64,000 nt of DNA from Paraburkholderia eburnea (GTDB lineage Bacteria > Pseudomonadota > Gammaproteobacteria > Burkholderiales > Burkholderiaceae), in the NCBI RefSeq assembly GCF_002917095.1, contig NZ_PQGA01000006.1, positions 186,001 to 250,000 of the forward strand, given 5' to 3'. Of this stretch, positions 38,768 to 47,627 are shown in pieces (positions within the stretch are counted from its first letter, which is position 1; each line of letters begins with the position of its first letter). A model generated the notes under the pieces. It made no database searches. It saw nothing but the letters and a program-made list of their open reading frames with translations, and was not told where the DNA came from. The translations under genes were made by a program, and so were the position numbers.

Positions 38768-39433
38768 GGGATCAGAGCGTGCATCGACATGGAAGACATC
38801 AGTTGCACCCAGAAAACGCTCGACGCGTTCTTGAATCTCGAATCCGACGGGCATCAAATCGGAATCGCAATACAAGCGTATTTGACGCGCACAAACGATG
38901 ACATAGTTCCATTGCAGGCACGCAAGAGTCGCATGCGTATTTGCAAGGGGATTTACGCGGAGGCGAAGGAGCATCTTGTCCAGGGCGCATCGATGGATCG
39001 GGCCGCGATCAACTCACACTTCGTTCGGCACGTTTCGACAGCTATTCAGGCGGGATCATTCGTCGGCATTGCAACGCACGATGCACAATTAATCGATGCA
39101 CTGACCAACTGGCTGCAACGCGAGCAAATCGACAGGTCGCAATTTGAATTCCAGATGTTACTTGGGGTGTGTTAACCGCTGCGTGACGCTTTGCTTGCGC
39201 AAGGATTTAATGTGCGAGTCTATGTGCCATACGGGCATGACTGGTATGGCTACAGCACTCGGCGAATCAAGGAGAGTCCACGAATCGCCGGATATCCTGT
39301 CGGCGATGATACGTCGCGATCGGACTCGCTAGCAGTTACAGCACGCACCGAGGATCGGGACCGACCAGACTTTTGGTCCCGGTTCGAACGACTGCTATCG
39401 AGGAGACCGGCTGACCGGTGTGGGTCGATATGA
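38768..39433 (+). pseudogene. Proline dehydrogenase pseudogene (5'-truncated, in-frame stop)
   Basis: The frame shows the proline dehydrogenase barrel: IDMEDISCTQKTLDAF, IGIAIQAYLTRTNDD, RMRICKGIYAE, GIATHDAQLIDAL, FEFQMLLGV, then a TAA at 39173-39175. The same frame continues with [20 protein letters not shown] and [11 protein letters not shown], the conserved C-terminal region. The N-terminal third of the enzyme is missing and no start codon is properly placed. It is therefore a dead gene for proline oxidation, stranded between the two vgrG operons. The identification rests on several in-order motifs and is firm. Confidence 0.85.
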
Positions 39434-39623
39434 CCCATTCGAGGGCCTGCCGCCTTTTTACCGGCCAAGCGATCAACGCCCCCTGCACCGCTTCATGGAC
39501 GGCAAACGGCGGCAACCCGTTCGCCTGTCGAATTTCGACATTACAAACAGTATGAGCATCCTGCCACTGGATCGACAACTGCAATGCCAGCGTCACTCCT
39601 CTGTCAACCTGACAGAGCTGTTT
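39434..39623. other. Short non-coding stretch
   Basis: About 190 bases. An 86-residue minus-strand frame (39336-39596) partly overlaps the proline dehydrogenase remnant; it has no recognisable motif and I do not call it. Confidence 0.35.
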
Positions 39624-40472
39624 TTATGGCTGTACGTTCGGTCGTTCGGATGCGGCCACGGGGGCCTGGGCAACATCAGACGCGCCGGTGGCGACGGGCA
39701 CAGACTGGGCTTGGACCACCGTGGTCTGAGTCATCAGTTGCTGGGCCGCGAGAGTCTGGATCTCCTGGGAGCAGTCATCCGAGGGGACGACATGGGCTCG
39801 AGCCAACAGCGTTTGAAGCCCCCCAATCTTTTGCTGATCTTCAACCAACACAGATTGGCATTGGGCCTGCGCCTGTTCCAACCCCTCGTGATCCAGAATC
39901 GATTGGAGATGCTGGGCCATCTGTTCGCGGTCTTCCACATCAGGCGCCTGGAGACCGAGAACGCGCAAACTCTCCAGGACCGCTGGTTGGCACGCGCCGG
40001 TGTAGTTCAACACCTGATCACAGACTTGAGGTAGAACCCACGTGGGAGCGTGTCGTGTCTGGGCGGCCCACGGTTCTTGAACGGTCGACGCCCGTTGAAC
40101 ATAGTGGACCTCTCGCTGTGCCCATAGACCGTGGTGCACCGGGTGCTTTTGAATCCGCACACGATGCATATATCTGCGCGCCCCTGGATGGGCCATCACC
40201 ACTCGCGTGTGTTGCGCACGTTCCTCGTGTTTCGCTCGCCCCACGTGCTGTAAATGCTCAGGCCTCCGGTGTTCGTGTGACCACGCCACGACCATAGGAT
40301 GAGGGGGTTGATGGACGTGGTGGCTCTTGGCGCTATGGGCTTCAGCGCCGGGATTGACCTTGGTCTCCTTGCTCGCATGGGCTACCTGAGCTACCAACGA
40401 GCACCCCATGATCATCACCAATGCGTTAATTCCCGTTCTTTTCCTATTGCAATCCACTCCCCGTCCTCTCAT
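39624..40472 (-). CDS. Secreted His/Gln-rich hypothetical protein, probably foreign
   Basis: The 282-residue product has a basic N-terminus and a hydrophobic stretch ending at QVAHA, consistent with a signal peptide. The next 110 residues are unusually rich in histidine, arginine and glutamine (HHVHQPPHPMVVAWSHEHRR). The C-terminal half contains helical, glutamine-rich segments and three cysteines (PQVCDQVLNYTGACQP). Codon choice differs from the host: many CAA, GGG, CTA and AGA codons. The ATG at 40472 or a GTG at 40457 could be the start. No family recognised. A metal-binding envelope protein is a guess from the histidines. Confidence 0.55.
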   Translation of the reverse strand: MRGRGVDCNRKRTGINALVMIMGCSLVAQVAHASKETKVNPGAEAHSAKSHHVHQPPHPMVVAWSHEHRRPEHLQHVGRAKHEERAQHTRVVMAHPGARRYMHRVRIQKHPVHHGLWAQREVHYVQRASTVQEPWAAQTRHAPTWVLPQVCDQVLNYTGACQPAVLESLRVLGLQAPDVEDREQMAQHLQSILDHEGLEQAQAQCQSVLVEDQQKIGGLQTLLARAHVVPSDDCSQEIQTLAAQQLMTQTTVVQAQSVPVATGASDVAQAPVAASERPNVQP

Positions 40473-41472
40473 TCCTTGGGCACAGTTATTTGTTAACGGC
40501 AATATGCGGGAGGTCTTTAATCTCTATCTTTTCCGTGTAGATCGGAACCCCGCGCGCTTCGATTGCCGACCTGATTGCGACGACGAAGCAAAACCGTCAA
40601 TAACTCCCCTTGCCGCCACGTTTAAGGAGCCGCCCAAGAGGTCGTGCCCGTGAGAATTGCACGTCAAAGGCCGTTTCGCATCGGCATAGAGGTTGTGGAT
40701 GGAGACGGACGACCATCTTCCGTCAATGTGCTGAAACGTAACCACAGAAGCCAACCAACTCCTCCAGCGGCTGAACTTCCTTGATCGGGTTTGGATAGCG
40801 TGTCCGACTTGGGACTCTTTCGTGAAAGGTTTGGCTGCAGACGATTGTGCGAATCCGGAGCTGTTCGACATTGAACGCCGGGTAGTGTTGCGTGTTTTGA
40901 AGTCTACTGTTGGGGCTCAGTTGTCTTTCGAGGGTAGCAGGAGGCATCCCAACGGACTTGTCGGGAAGATGGCCATTCTGGCGCAGCTCCATCGCGACGA
41001 GTTCGCCGACTTCAAACGCTGGTGGTAAATGCGTGGATGGTGTTGCACAGCGGCCGGTGCCGGGCACTGGAATCACGCCAGCCAGGACATTCGAGCGTCT
41101 GCTTATTCTTCGACTACGGACTTTCTCTCGGCGCTGACGATTACATATCGTTCAGTACCCTTCCAGTCGTCCATTTCCGAAAGTGAGATCTCGCGTCCGC
41201 GTTGTGAGAGTGGCAGCCCAGCAAGATCAGCCCTTCGGCGTCTTGCTCCCGTTCTTTCGCGGAGGTTTTGGAAGCGCGCGTCGAGCGAGCAAAGCCGCAC
41301 CATAGCGATCGGCCCAATCGTGCAGCGAACGGAAAACGGGCAGCAACGCGACGGATGCCTCCGTGATCATCCTGCTTGCCAGCAAGCATACAACACGAAA
41401 AACTCACGCCTGCGGTTTCGCGATTCCAGTCGTGTACCGGTCTGTATCCACGAGCGACAGGAGGAAATCAGG
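40473..41472. other. One-kilobase stretch without an intact gene
   Basis: Composition is atypical for the host. A 68-codon plus-strand frame at 40822-41028 and a 47-codon minus-strand frame at 41227-41370 have some coding character (the latter reads LLPVFRSLHDWADRYGAALL) but neither has recognisable homology or a full-length partner. They may be fragments of decayed genes. Confidence 0.4.
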
Positions 41473-42216
41473 ATGAGCAGGGTTTTGGTAACCGGGGGCA
41501 CAGGCTTTGTTGCCAGTCACACAATCGTTCAGCTTCTCAGAGCGGGTCACGACGTTCATACCACAGTTCGCCGGCTAGAGCGAGAGAAGGAAGTCAGGGC
41601 AATGCTGGCGACGGGTGGCATTGGCCACGAGATCGGGCAGCTTTCGTTTTTCGCTGCCGATCTCGGCGACGACGCAGGCTGGCCGCAAGCCGTCGCCGGA
41701 TGCCAGTACGTTCTGCACGTGGCATCCCCTTTCCGTCCGCGCAGCCGAAGGATGCAGACGCCTTAACCGGGCCTGCCCGCGACGGCACGTTGCGCGTTCT
41801 TTGCGCTGCCCGCGACGCCGGTGTCGAGCGGGTCGTAATGACGTCCTCGTTCGGCGCGATCGGCTACGGGCATCCAACCCGGTCGGCTCCCTTTACGGAG
41901 GCAGACTGGACCGATATGTCCGGTGCGGACGTCCACACCCTACATCAGGTCCAAGACCATCGCAGAAAGAGCCGCATGGGAATTTGTTGCGCAGGACGAC
42001 ACACCCAAGCTCGCCGTCGTAAATCCGGTGGGTATATTCGGCCCGACTCTTGGCCAGGACTATTCGAGCTCGATTGGGCTCATCAAGTCGTTGCTTGATG
42101 GTGCGATGCCGGCCACGCCGCGTATGTCCTTCGGTGCAGTTGACGTGCGGGACGTCGCTGGCCTTGTACTTCCGCGCTCGGCCATGAGGGGACATTCGCC
42201 GAGCGTTCGGATATGA
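41473..42216 (+). pseudogene. NAD-dependent epimerase/dihydroflavonol-reductase-like pseudogene
   Basis: The start MSRVLVTGGTGFVASHTIVQ is the Rossmann cofactor site of extended short-chain reductases. The reading then shifts near 41740 into the frame TLRVLCAARDAGVERVVMTS SFGAIGYG, and again near 41940 into YIRSKTIAERAAWEFVAQDD (YxxxK catalytic site) and PVGIFGPTLGQDYSSS. It stops about 80-100 residues short of the usual 340. Two frameshifts and truncation make it non-functional. A normal start with AGGAAATCAGG upstream shows it was once expressed. Confidence 0.85.
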
Positions 42217-42855
42217 CTGAACCTTGATGCGGAGCGGTCACTAACGTCGTTTGGCCTTGGTACGCAGGGCATCGACCATCATCGTCTGTGCACGCATTGT
42301 GGGTTGTAAGCGACCTGTGTGAGGCATACGCGATCGCCGCAAATTGCCAGCGAGGCCCCGGTTTCATCGATAACGGTCACCCGAACAACCTTGCATCGCA
42401 GTGCGTAACTCGCCTTGGATTTCCGCCCTCGCTGCAAGCCACTAGCGTACGCCGGAGGCGCACGGGTCATCCTGGAGTGCTCTCATGAGAATAATTCCCG
42501 ATAAATTGACCGTTGCAATGCGCACCGAAGACGATCTCGCTTGTGCGTAAACACGTTCAAAATGCACCGCAACTATGTTCCGTTGCTCACCACACGCCGA
42601 AACTCCACTTTGGGATGTCCATACCGTTCGGTTCGGGAGGCCCTCACACATACCGAATTCTCCGAAGGGAGAGCGGTGTCCATTCAATCCAGGCCAGAAC
42701 TTGCCGGGCGAAAATCGAGCCGGCGAACATTTTGTTCCAAAGCCAGGATTGACCGCGGGGCCGCATGCGAAAAAAATCGGATTTCGTGTGATCTATAATA
42801 GTCACATCCTTAAAATGTGACGTTGCCTGATATCTACTCAGAACGGAGACTTCGA
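42217..42855. other. Non-coding stretch in the decay zone
   Basis: About 640 bases. A minus-strand segment near 42300-42450 has weak coding character (KVVRVTVIDETGASLAICGD) but no full frame. Nothing else supported. Confidence 0.4.
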
Positions 42856-43119
42856 TTGCTTAGAGCCACACTTCTTGTAGCAGGTTGCGCGCTTATATCT
42901 GGTTGCGTTGTCTCGTCAGATGCGACGGTAGGCTTTCTTGGCGGGCGAGGCTTGCGTGATATTAAACCTGGTTTGCCCGCTCCCGGCGTATGCGACTGGA
43001 ATCAAAAGACAGGCCGTCACTACACAGCGATCGACGACAAAACCGGAAAGCCAGTCTCGGGTGTGATGTGCACGAACGTATTCGAGGACGATGCGATGAA
43101 CCACCCCGATAAACGGTAA
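42856..43119 (+). CDS. Small lipoprotein
   Basis: An 87-residue lipoprotein: MLRATLLVAGCALISGC with the lipobox ISGC. I choose a TTG start at 42856 because GGAG lies seven bases upstream; an in-frame ATG at 42817 adds 13 residues but lacks a ribosome site. The mature part has two further cysteines (GVCDWNQKT and GVMCTNVFEDD). No family recognised; it does not show the DUF3304 pattern of Tli3 immunity lipoproteins. It is the only lipoprotein near vgrG operon B but is on the opposite strand. Confidence 0.6.
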   Translation: MLRATLLVAGCALISGCVVSSDATVGFLGGRGLRDIKPGLPAPGVCDWNQKTGRHYTAIDDKTGKPVSGVMCTNVFEDDAMNHPDKR

Positions 43120-43128
43120 GTAATCGAC

Positions 43129-43792
43129 TCATCCAGGGTCTAGCCGGATTCGCGCTTTTGACTTCGCGTTCGTGATCCGGTTAAAGACGCTGCAATCCGG
43201 GCACCACTTCTCCCTATTTCGGACATTATCGAAATTCGCGGCCCAGACGTGTCTGCGGTGACACTGCCAGGTGAGGTGGGAATTACAGTCTCGCTGTACC
43301 GAAGTACTTGCCGGTCGGGCATTCGCCACCATGCCGGGCTGTGCGAGCTTGCAGTTGTTCCAGTCCGTCGCGGAGCAGTGCGCCTGGAATCTGTCGCTCT
43401 TCCTGCAAGCACTCGGTCCAGCCCGCACCACTCAAGAGCGACTGGCCGAGGCACGACCGTTGACGCCCCTGCGTGCAGCGGAAGTGGTGCCAAGCGGCCG
43501 TTCCACGCCACGGACGATCAAGCCAACAGACGATGCGGCCTCAGCAAGTTCTGCCGCACGCATCGTTGCCTCTTCATTGGCGCAGATTCGGCAGCCCTGC
43601 TCTCGTTGGCGAATCAAGTTTCGGGGGGCGATGTTGGTGATGTGACCGTGGCGGCACGAAAAATCCTGCGCGACCCACAGCCCCTCCCACGTCGCACCTG
43701 CAGGATTCATCTGGTGTCGCACGAGCGCCTTTTCGAGCGCTTTGCTGAGCAGAGGCGATCGCGCTGGCTGCGATACCTTCTCCTTCGAACAT
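43129..43792 (-). pseudogene. Frameshifted zinc-ribbon gene, relative of the 30783-31811 protein
   Basis: No single frame spans it, but pieces in two frames line up with the zinc-ribbon repeats. It starts after GGGAGGAGTAG at 43792, shifts to FSCRHGHITNIAPRN...GCRICANEE, shifts back to WHHFRCTQ...GWTECLQEER and ARHGGECPTGKYFGTARL, then shifts again to HLTWQCHRRHVWAANF and REKWCPDC. The order helix, GGECxxxxY, C-H, WCxxC is retained. At least three frameshifts are needed. It directly follows tssF in operon B, mirroring the intact zinc-ribbon gene at the end of operon A. Confidence 0.7.
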
Positions 43793-43810
43793 CTACTCCT
43801 CCCATCGACC

Positions 43811-45664
43811 TTAAAGGAGCGGAACAGCGCCGGGCAGGAGTTGGCCTCTGGCCAATTCTGAGCCGTTGTTGGCCGAGACGAGCACCAGTTGCACAAAGCT
43901 ATGTGCTGGCGCGTAGCGCACGAATACGCTTTCGAGCACACGTGCTAACCCCACGATCGCAGCGTCAACGAAAGCCGTCTCGTCAATAACAAGCCGCACA
44001 CGCAGTCCACGGGCCATACGGGACTGAGGCTTTTCCACGATCCATTCCATCGCGGTTTCTCGTGATAGGCCGACAATCGCGTTGATCTGCCCGCTTGCAC
44101 TGTGCGCTCCGGGAGGGATGTGAGCTTCAAGCAGAGCCTTGAGTGAGGGTAGCCCGTTGCGGTCCAGACTGAATGGCCCAGCGGCGAGGCTTCGGATGAC
44201 GTTCCAGTATTGGCTTTGAGGCACCTCACGTGGCGTGCAGTCGGTTGGCCGACTCAGCAGCGTAATTTTCCCAACGACGCTCCGATCCGGATAAGCGAAG
44301 TCACCTTCCGGTGCCCCCCATTGCAGGGAGCCGGGGGCATCTCCGTTACTGCACATCAGCGTGGCATGAATCTGCTCATCACGCGCGGGCTCTGTGGCCT
44401 CACCTCCAGCCGTAACGAATGAAAGAACACACGCGCCGCCAGGTGCGAAGGCCATGTGGCCTTTCTGATTGGATTGGGTCCAGTACAGCATCGGGCGACG
44501 GCTGCTGGCGGTTTCAAATCTGCGGTAGTGTTCAAGCGAGTAAAGCGGGTTGATATTCCTGGATACGGGGTCGCCGTCATTGTCATACGTCAAACGCACG
44601 CTGCTGACCGACCATACATTCGTCTCTTCCGCAGAAACCTTTTGCGGAACCATGGGAAACGTGGGCAGCGTGGCGTCCTTGAGAGCAATGGGCTCGGCCT
44701 GGCACTGGAAGAGATTGATGACCGGCGCACATCGGAGCCGGAAATTCGACGCAGTGAGTCCCCGCAGCGAGATCGCAGCGGATGTCTCCGGGTGCAGTCC
44801 ACAAACCGGCAGATGAATAGTCAGCTGTTTCCTGATCGTGCGACCCCGCACAAGCTTTCCGAAGTGGAAGTCCAGAAAATGGAATTTGGCCGGGTACCCA
44901 AAATATTCGAGCAACAGCCGGTATTGGGACTGCGGCTCATCTGGGCGCTCGATGAGGCTTTCGCTCTCATCGAAACCCACCGGCGAGACGGGAACGGAAT
45001 CAAGCGCAGTCCATTTCCCACTGGAATCGATTTCGATGAACGGGGACTTGCAGCGGTGTAGAAGCGCATCGATAACCGTCGCAGTGGCCAGATCCGGTGC
45101 GTCTACGTAGACGCGCACTTTATCCGTCACCGCATCGGCCAGCCGGACAGATTCGGATCGCACAGCAAAACTGATCGACAAGACCCCGCTTGCGCCGTCT
45201 GGGAGTTGCACGCCGGACGGAACAGAGGACGCCAGCCGGTATGCGGCGTCCTCGATGAACAGTGGGGAGATCACCGTGTCGTAAATGGTGCGAAATCCAA
45301 ATTCACCGATACGCGTTTTGAGATGGCTGCCCCGCTTGATAATTGCGGGCTTCGCAATGCGTTCGACGGCCGCACCCGGCTCGAAGCAAGCGATCGAGCA
45401 GGCCGGGAACGGCCGCAGAAACTCCGGATAAAGTACTTCGAGCAACGGCACTGTGAAGTCGGGAACGTCGTCCTCCAGCCGCTCCCGGACGCGCGCGTTG
45501 AGCAGCGCAGCCGACTGCATCAACCGCTCAACGTGCATGTCTTCGGATTGCTCGCCCTGCACCGACAGCCTGCCGGCCACCCGTGCGTTGCGCGAGCCAA
45601 ATTCAGACAGCCCCCGGCGCAAATGCAGAAGCTCACGCTCATAGCTGCTTTTCAGATCAGACAT
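43811..45664 (-). CDS. tssF: T6SS baseplate protein TssF (orphan)
   Basis: The 617-residue product matches TssF/ImpG over its length: SSYERELLHLRRGLSEFGSR at the N-terminus, RLEDDVPDFTVPLLEVLYPE and FLRPFPACSIACFEPGAAVE. TssF belongs to the TssEFGK wedge of the baseplate, yet no tssG, tssE or tssK is present here. It follows the PAAR gene of operon B by 60 bp on the same strand, as though co-transcribed. A second copy dedicated to this spike, or a leftover of a lost apparatus cluster, are both possible. Confidence 0.9.
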   Translation of the reverse strand: MSDLKSSYERELLHLRRGLSEFGSRNARVAGRLSVQGEQSEDMHVERLMQSAALLNARVRERLEDDVPDFTVPLLEVLYPEFLRPFPACSIACFEPGAAVERIAKPAIIKRGSHLKTRIGEFGFRTIYDTVISPLFIEDAAYRLASSVPSGVQLPDGASGVLSISFAVRSESVRLADAVTDKVRVYVDAPDLATATVIDALLHRCKSPFIEIDSSGKWTALDSVPVSPVGFDESESLIERPDEPQSQYRLLLEYFGYPAKFHFLDFHFGKLVRGRTIRKQLTIHLPVCGLHPETSAAISLRGLTASNFRLRCAPVINLFQCQAEPIALKDATLPTFPMVPQKVSAEETNVWSVSSVRLTYDNDGDPVSRNINPLYSLEHYRRFETASSRRPMLYWTQSNQKGHMAFAPGGACVLSFVTAGGEATEPARDEQIHATLMCSNGDAPGSLQWGAPEGDFAYPDRSVVGKITLLSRPTDCTPREVPQSQYWNVIRSLAAGPFSLDRNGLPSLKALLEAHIPPGAHSASGQINAIVGLSRETAMEWIVEKPQSRMARGLRVRLVIDETAFVDAAIVGLARVLESVFVRYAPAHSFVQLVLVSANNGSELARGQLLPGAVPLL

Positions 45665-45724
45665 CCGTGTCCCTACGCTGCCTAAGTTCTCATTTCCCGG
45701 TCTTGTTCCGGCTGCCTTGCCAGT

Positions 45725-45985
45725 TCAACCACCAGTCGTCGACTGACTGGCAATAAGCCGCGCACCGCACGCGAGAAGATCACCGTCGACCGCTGCTGCC
45801 TTGCCATCATACGTGGCGTTGCCGGACGCTTCAGCGATGACCGTCGGACCGTGTATGGCACATACAGCGGCGTCACCGACTCGCGCGATCGCCTTGCCTT
45901 CGACTCTCGAGTTGGGAGCCCCTGTGACGACCTGGCCGCCGTGGCTGTGTGCGTCTCCAACAACGATATATTTCTTCCCTGCCAT
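45725..45985 (-). CDS. PAAR-domain T6SS spike tip protein (operon B)
   Basis: An 86-residue PAAR protein: KYIVVGDAHSHGGQVVTGAP, followed by IARVGDAAVCAIHGPTVIAE and VDGDLLACGARLIASQ with the cysteine/histidine tip ligands. It lies 12 bp after tla3. In the Pseudomonas aeruginosa Tle3 locus a PAAR gene is likewise part of the operon. It should cap the VgrG of 49829-52633. Confidence 0.92.
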   Translation of the reverse strand: MAGKKYIVVGDAHSHGGQVVTGAPNSRVEGKAIARVGDAAVCAIHGPTVIAEASGNATYDGKAAAVDGDLLACGARLIASQSTTGG

Positions 45986-45997
45986 GTCTGTGTCCTG

Positions 45998-47620
45998 TTA
46001 TTGCGGCACGCTCCAGCTGAAAACCTGCGGATTCGCCTTGCGCGAGGCTTCATCCGGCGGCGTCAACATCGTAATCGTCGCATGTCCAGCGTCACGCAGG
46101 TTCACGAGCGCATTCGTCTTGCCATCGCCGTAACCGATCATGGTTGCAAGGGCGATCTGCACAAATGTCGAACTGACGCCCGTGTCGGCTCCGATGCGAT
46201 GCTGCATATCGAACGCGTCTGCCGGATCGTCAAGATCGATTTTCTGCTTGTTGTCGTGCAGCGACTGCACAAGCAACGCGAGGTTCGCCGTCGATGCGCC
46301 TGTGTCGTAGAACATCCGCTCCGGTTGTGTGCCTTGCGGAAGCGTTGCCAGTGCCTGCTCCCAGCCAATGCGCAGCTTCTCGATCTTGTCGGCCTTTTTC
46401 GCCGGAGCGCCGTGCCCATCCAAGAGATCTACCGTCACAGGGCGGTGCAGATAGCCGAGTACCGGCCACTGATCGAATTCCTTGAGTTGCCATGTCGTCC
46501 ACGGTACGGGCACCCACGGATTGGGTTTGAATCCCTTTGGCAATTTGAGGGGTTCAGTCTTATAAAACTCAGGCAACTTCGACTGCCAATATTCACTGGT
46601 TGGGTCGTAGACTCCACGTGAAGGACTCGGATAAGCCCGTGCCTCCTTCCAGTAGAAATTCGACAATTTGACAACGTCATACTGCGTTTTGCTTTTGTCG
46701 ATGGTGCCCGATGTCTCGGTCGCATATGGCCGGATCATCTGATCGACGCGGTCCTTGCGTGTGACAATCAGACCAACCAGGGCATCAGGTTGCGTGGGTA
46801 CAAAGTTCCCGTCCTTGTTGAACTCGGGTAACGGACTACCGGGCGTCTTGGAGAACCCTCGGGTGCTTGAACCGTCAAGGGCCAAGACAAACACGGCCGG
46901 AAGGTCAGGGTGCTCATCGAAAAGCTTGAAGAGCTTTCCCACCACTTCCGAGCCGTCAGAGGTGTTGAGATCGTTCACCCGAATGTAGAAACTGTTGCCT
47001 ACGCCGGACCCGTTGTCGGCTTCGCCCAGGAGGGCGCCCAACTGTACCGCGTTGGATCTGGTCACATCGCTTGGCGGTCCTACGAGTACGGTCGGGATCG
47101 GCCAATATTGAACCCAATCCAGGACGGTATAGCTAACTATATTGTTGGTGCGGGTGGTGAACTGGTCCCACCGCGTGCTGTAAGACCACTCGTATTCCTT
47201 GGGATCCGCCAAGAGCACGGCGCCCTTGGGGCCAACCTCGTCGAGCCGCATGAGCAAAGCCCGTTGCCGGAAGCGGTCTACCGTTACTCCTACCCTGCGA
47301 ATTTCAAGAGTGAATTGTGGGTTTCCGGCCGACTGAGTCGTAGCGGCCGATAAAGCCGTGTCAGCCGCGGGTACGCCGTTACCCGTATCTTTCTCGGCGG
47401 CGTTACTGGACCGCGCGAAGCCAGTGACGGCGAGCGCACCCGCTACGACCAACAAGACCGGAGCAAAAAACAGAAGCAAACGTTGCGGCATGGAGAGGTC
47501 GTCCAATGTCAAAAAGTTTTGGGAAGCCATGACCTTGATGATCAACAGCCAGAGCGCGGCGATGATCGCGACCAGGGCGATCAGGCGGGTGCCCGAAGGG
47601 CGTGTCAGTGTCGTAGCCAT
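45998..47620 (-). CDS. tla3: Tla3-like T6SS adaptor (DUF2875)
   Basis: A 540-residue protein with two N-terminal membrane helices (LIALVAIIAALWLLIIKVMA; LLLFFAPVLLVVAGALAVTG) and a large soluble domain with the DUF2875 pattern (EVGPKGAVLLADPKEYEWSY; WQLKEFDQWPVLGYLHRPV). In P. aeruginosa the DUF2875 protein Tla3 hands the lipase Tle3 to its VgrG. It sits seven bases after tle3 and before PAAR, the expected order. The membrane helices suggest it docks at the inner membrane. Confidence 0.85.
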   Translation of the reverse strand: MATTLTRPSGTRLIALVAIIAALWLLIIKVMASQNFLTLDDLSMPQRLLLFFAPVLLVVAGALAVTGFARSSNAAEKDTGNGVPAADTALSAATTQSAGNPQFTLEIRRVGVTVDRFRQRALLMRLDEVGPKGAVLLADPKEYEWSYSTRWDQFTTRTNNIVSYTVLDWVQYWPIPTVLVGPPSDVTRSNAVQLGALLGEADNGSGVGNSFYIRVNDLNTSDGSEVVGKLFKLFDEHPDLPAVFVLALDGSSTRGFSKTPGSPLPEFNKDGNFVPTQPDALVGLIVTRKDRVDQMIRPYATETSGTIDKSKTQYDVVKLSNFYWKEARAYPSPSRGVYDPTSEYWQSKLPEFYKTEPLKLPKGFKPNPWVPVPWTTWQLKEFDQWPVLGYLHRPVTVDLLDGHGAPAKKADKIEKLRIGWEQALATLPQGTQPERMFYDTGASTANLALLVQSLHDNKQKIDLDDPADAFDMQHRIGADTGVSSTFVQIALATMIGYGDGKTNALVNLRDAGHATITMLTPPDEASRKANPQVFSWSVPQ

Positions 47621-47627
47621 ATCGCTA

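Noticed and set aside
39336-39596. 86-codon minus-strand frame overlapping the proline dehydrogenase remnant
   Set aside because: Overlaps a well-supported pseudogene and shows no recognisable motif.
40822-41028. 68-codon plus-strand frame
   Set aside because: Ends cleanly but has no ribosome site, homology or conserved context that I can see.
41227-41370. 47-codon minus-strand frame in the decay zone
   Set aside because: Reads plausibly but is short, isolated and without recognisable homology; at best a fragment.
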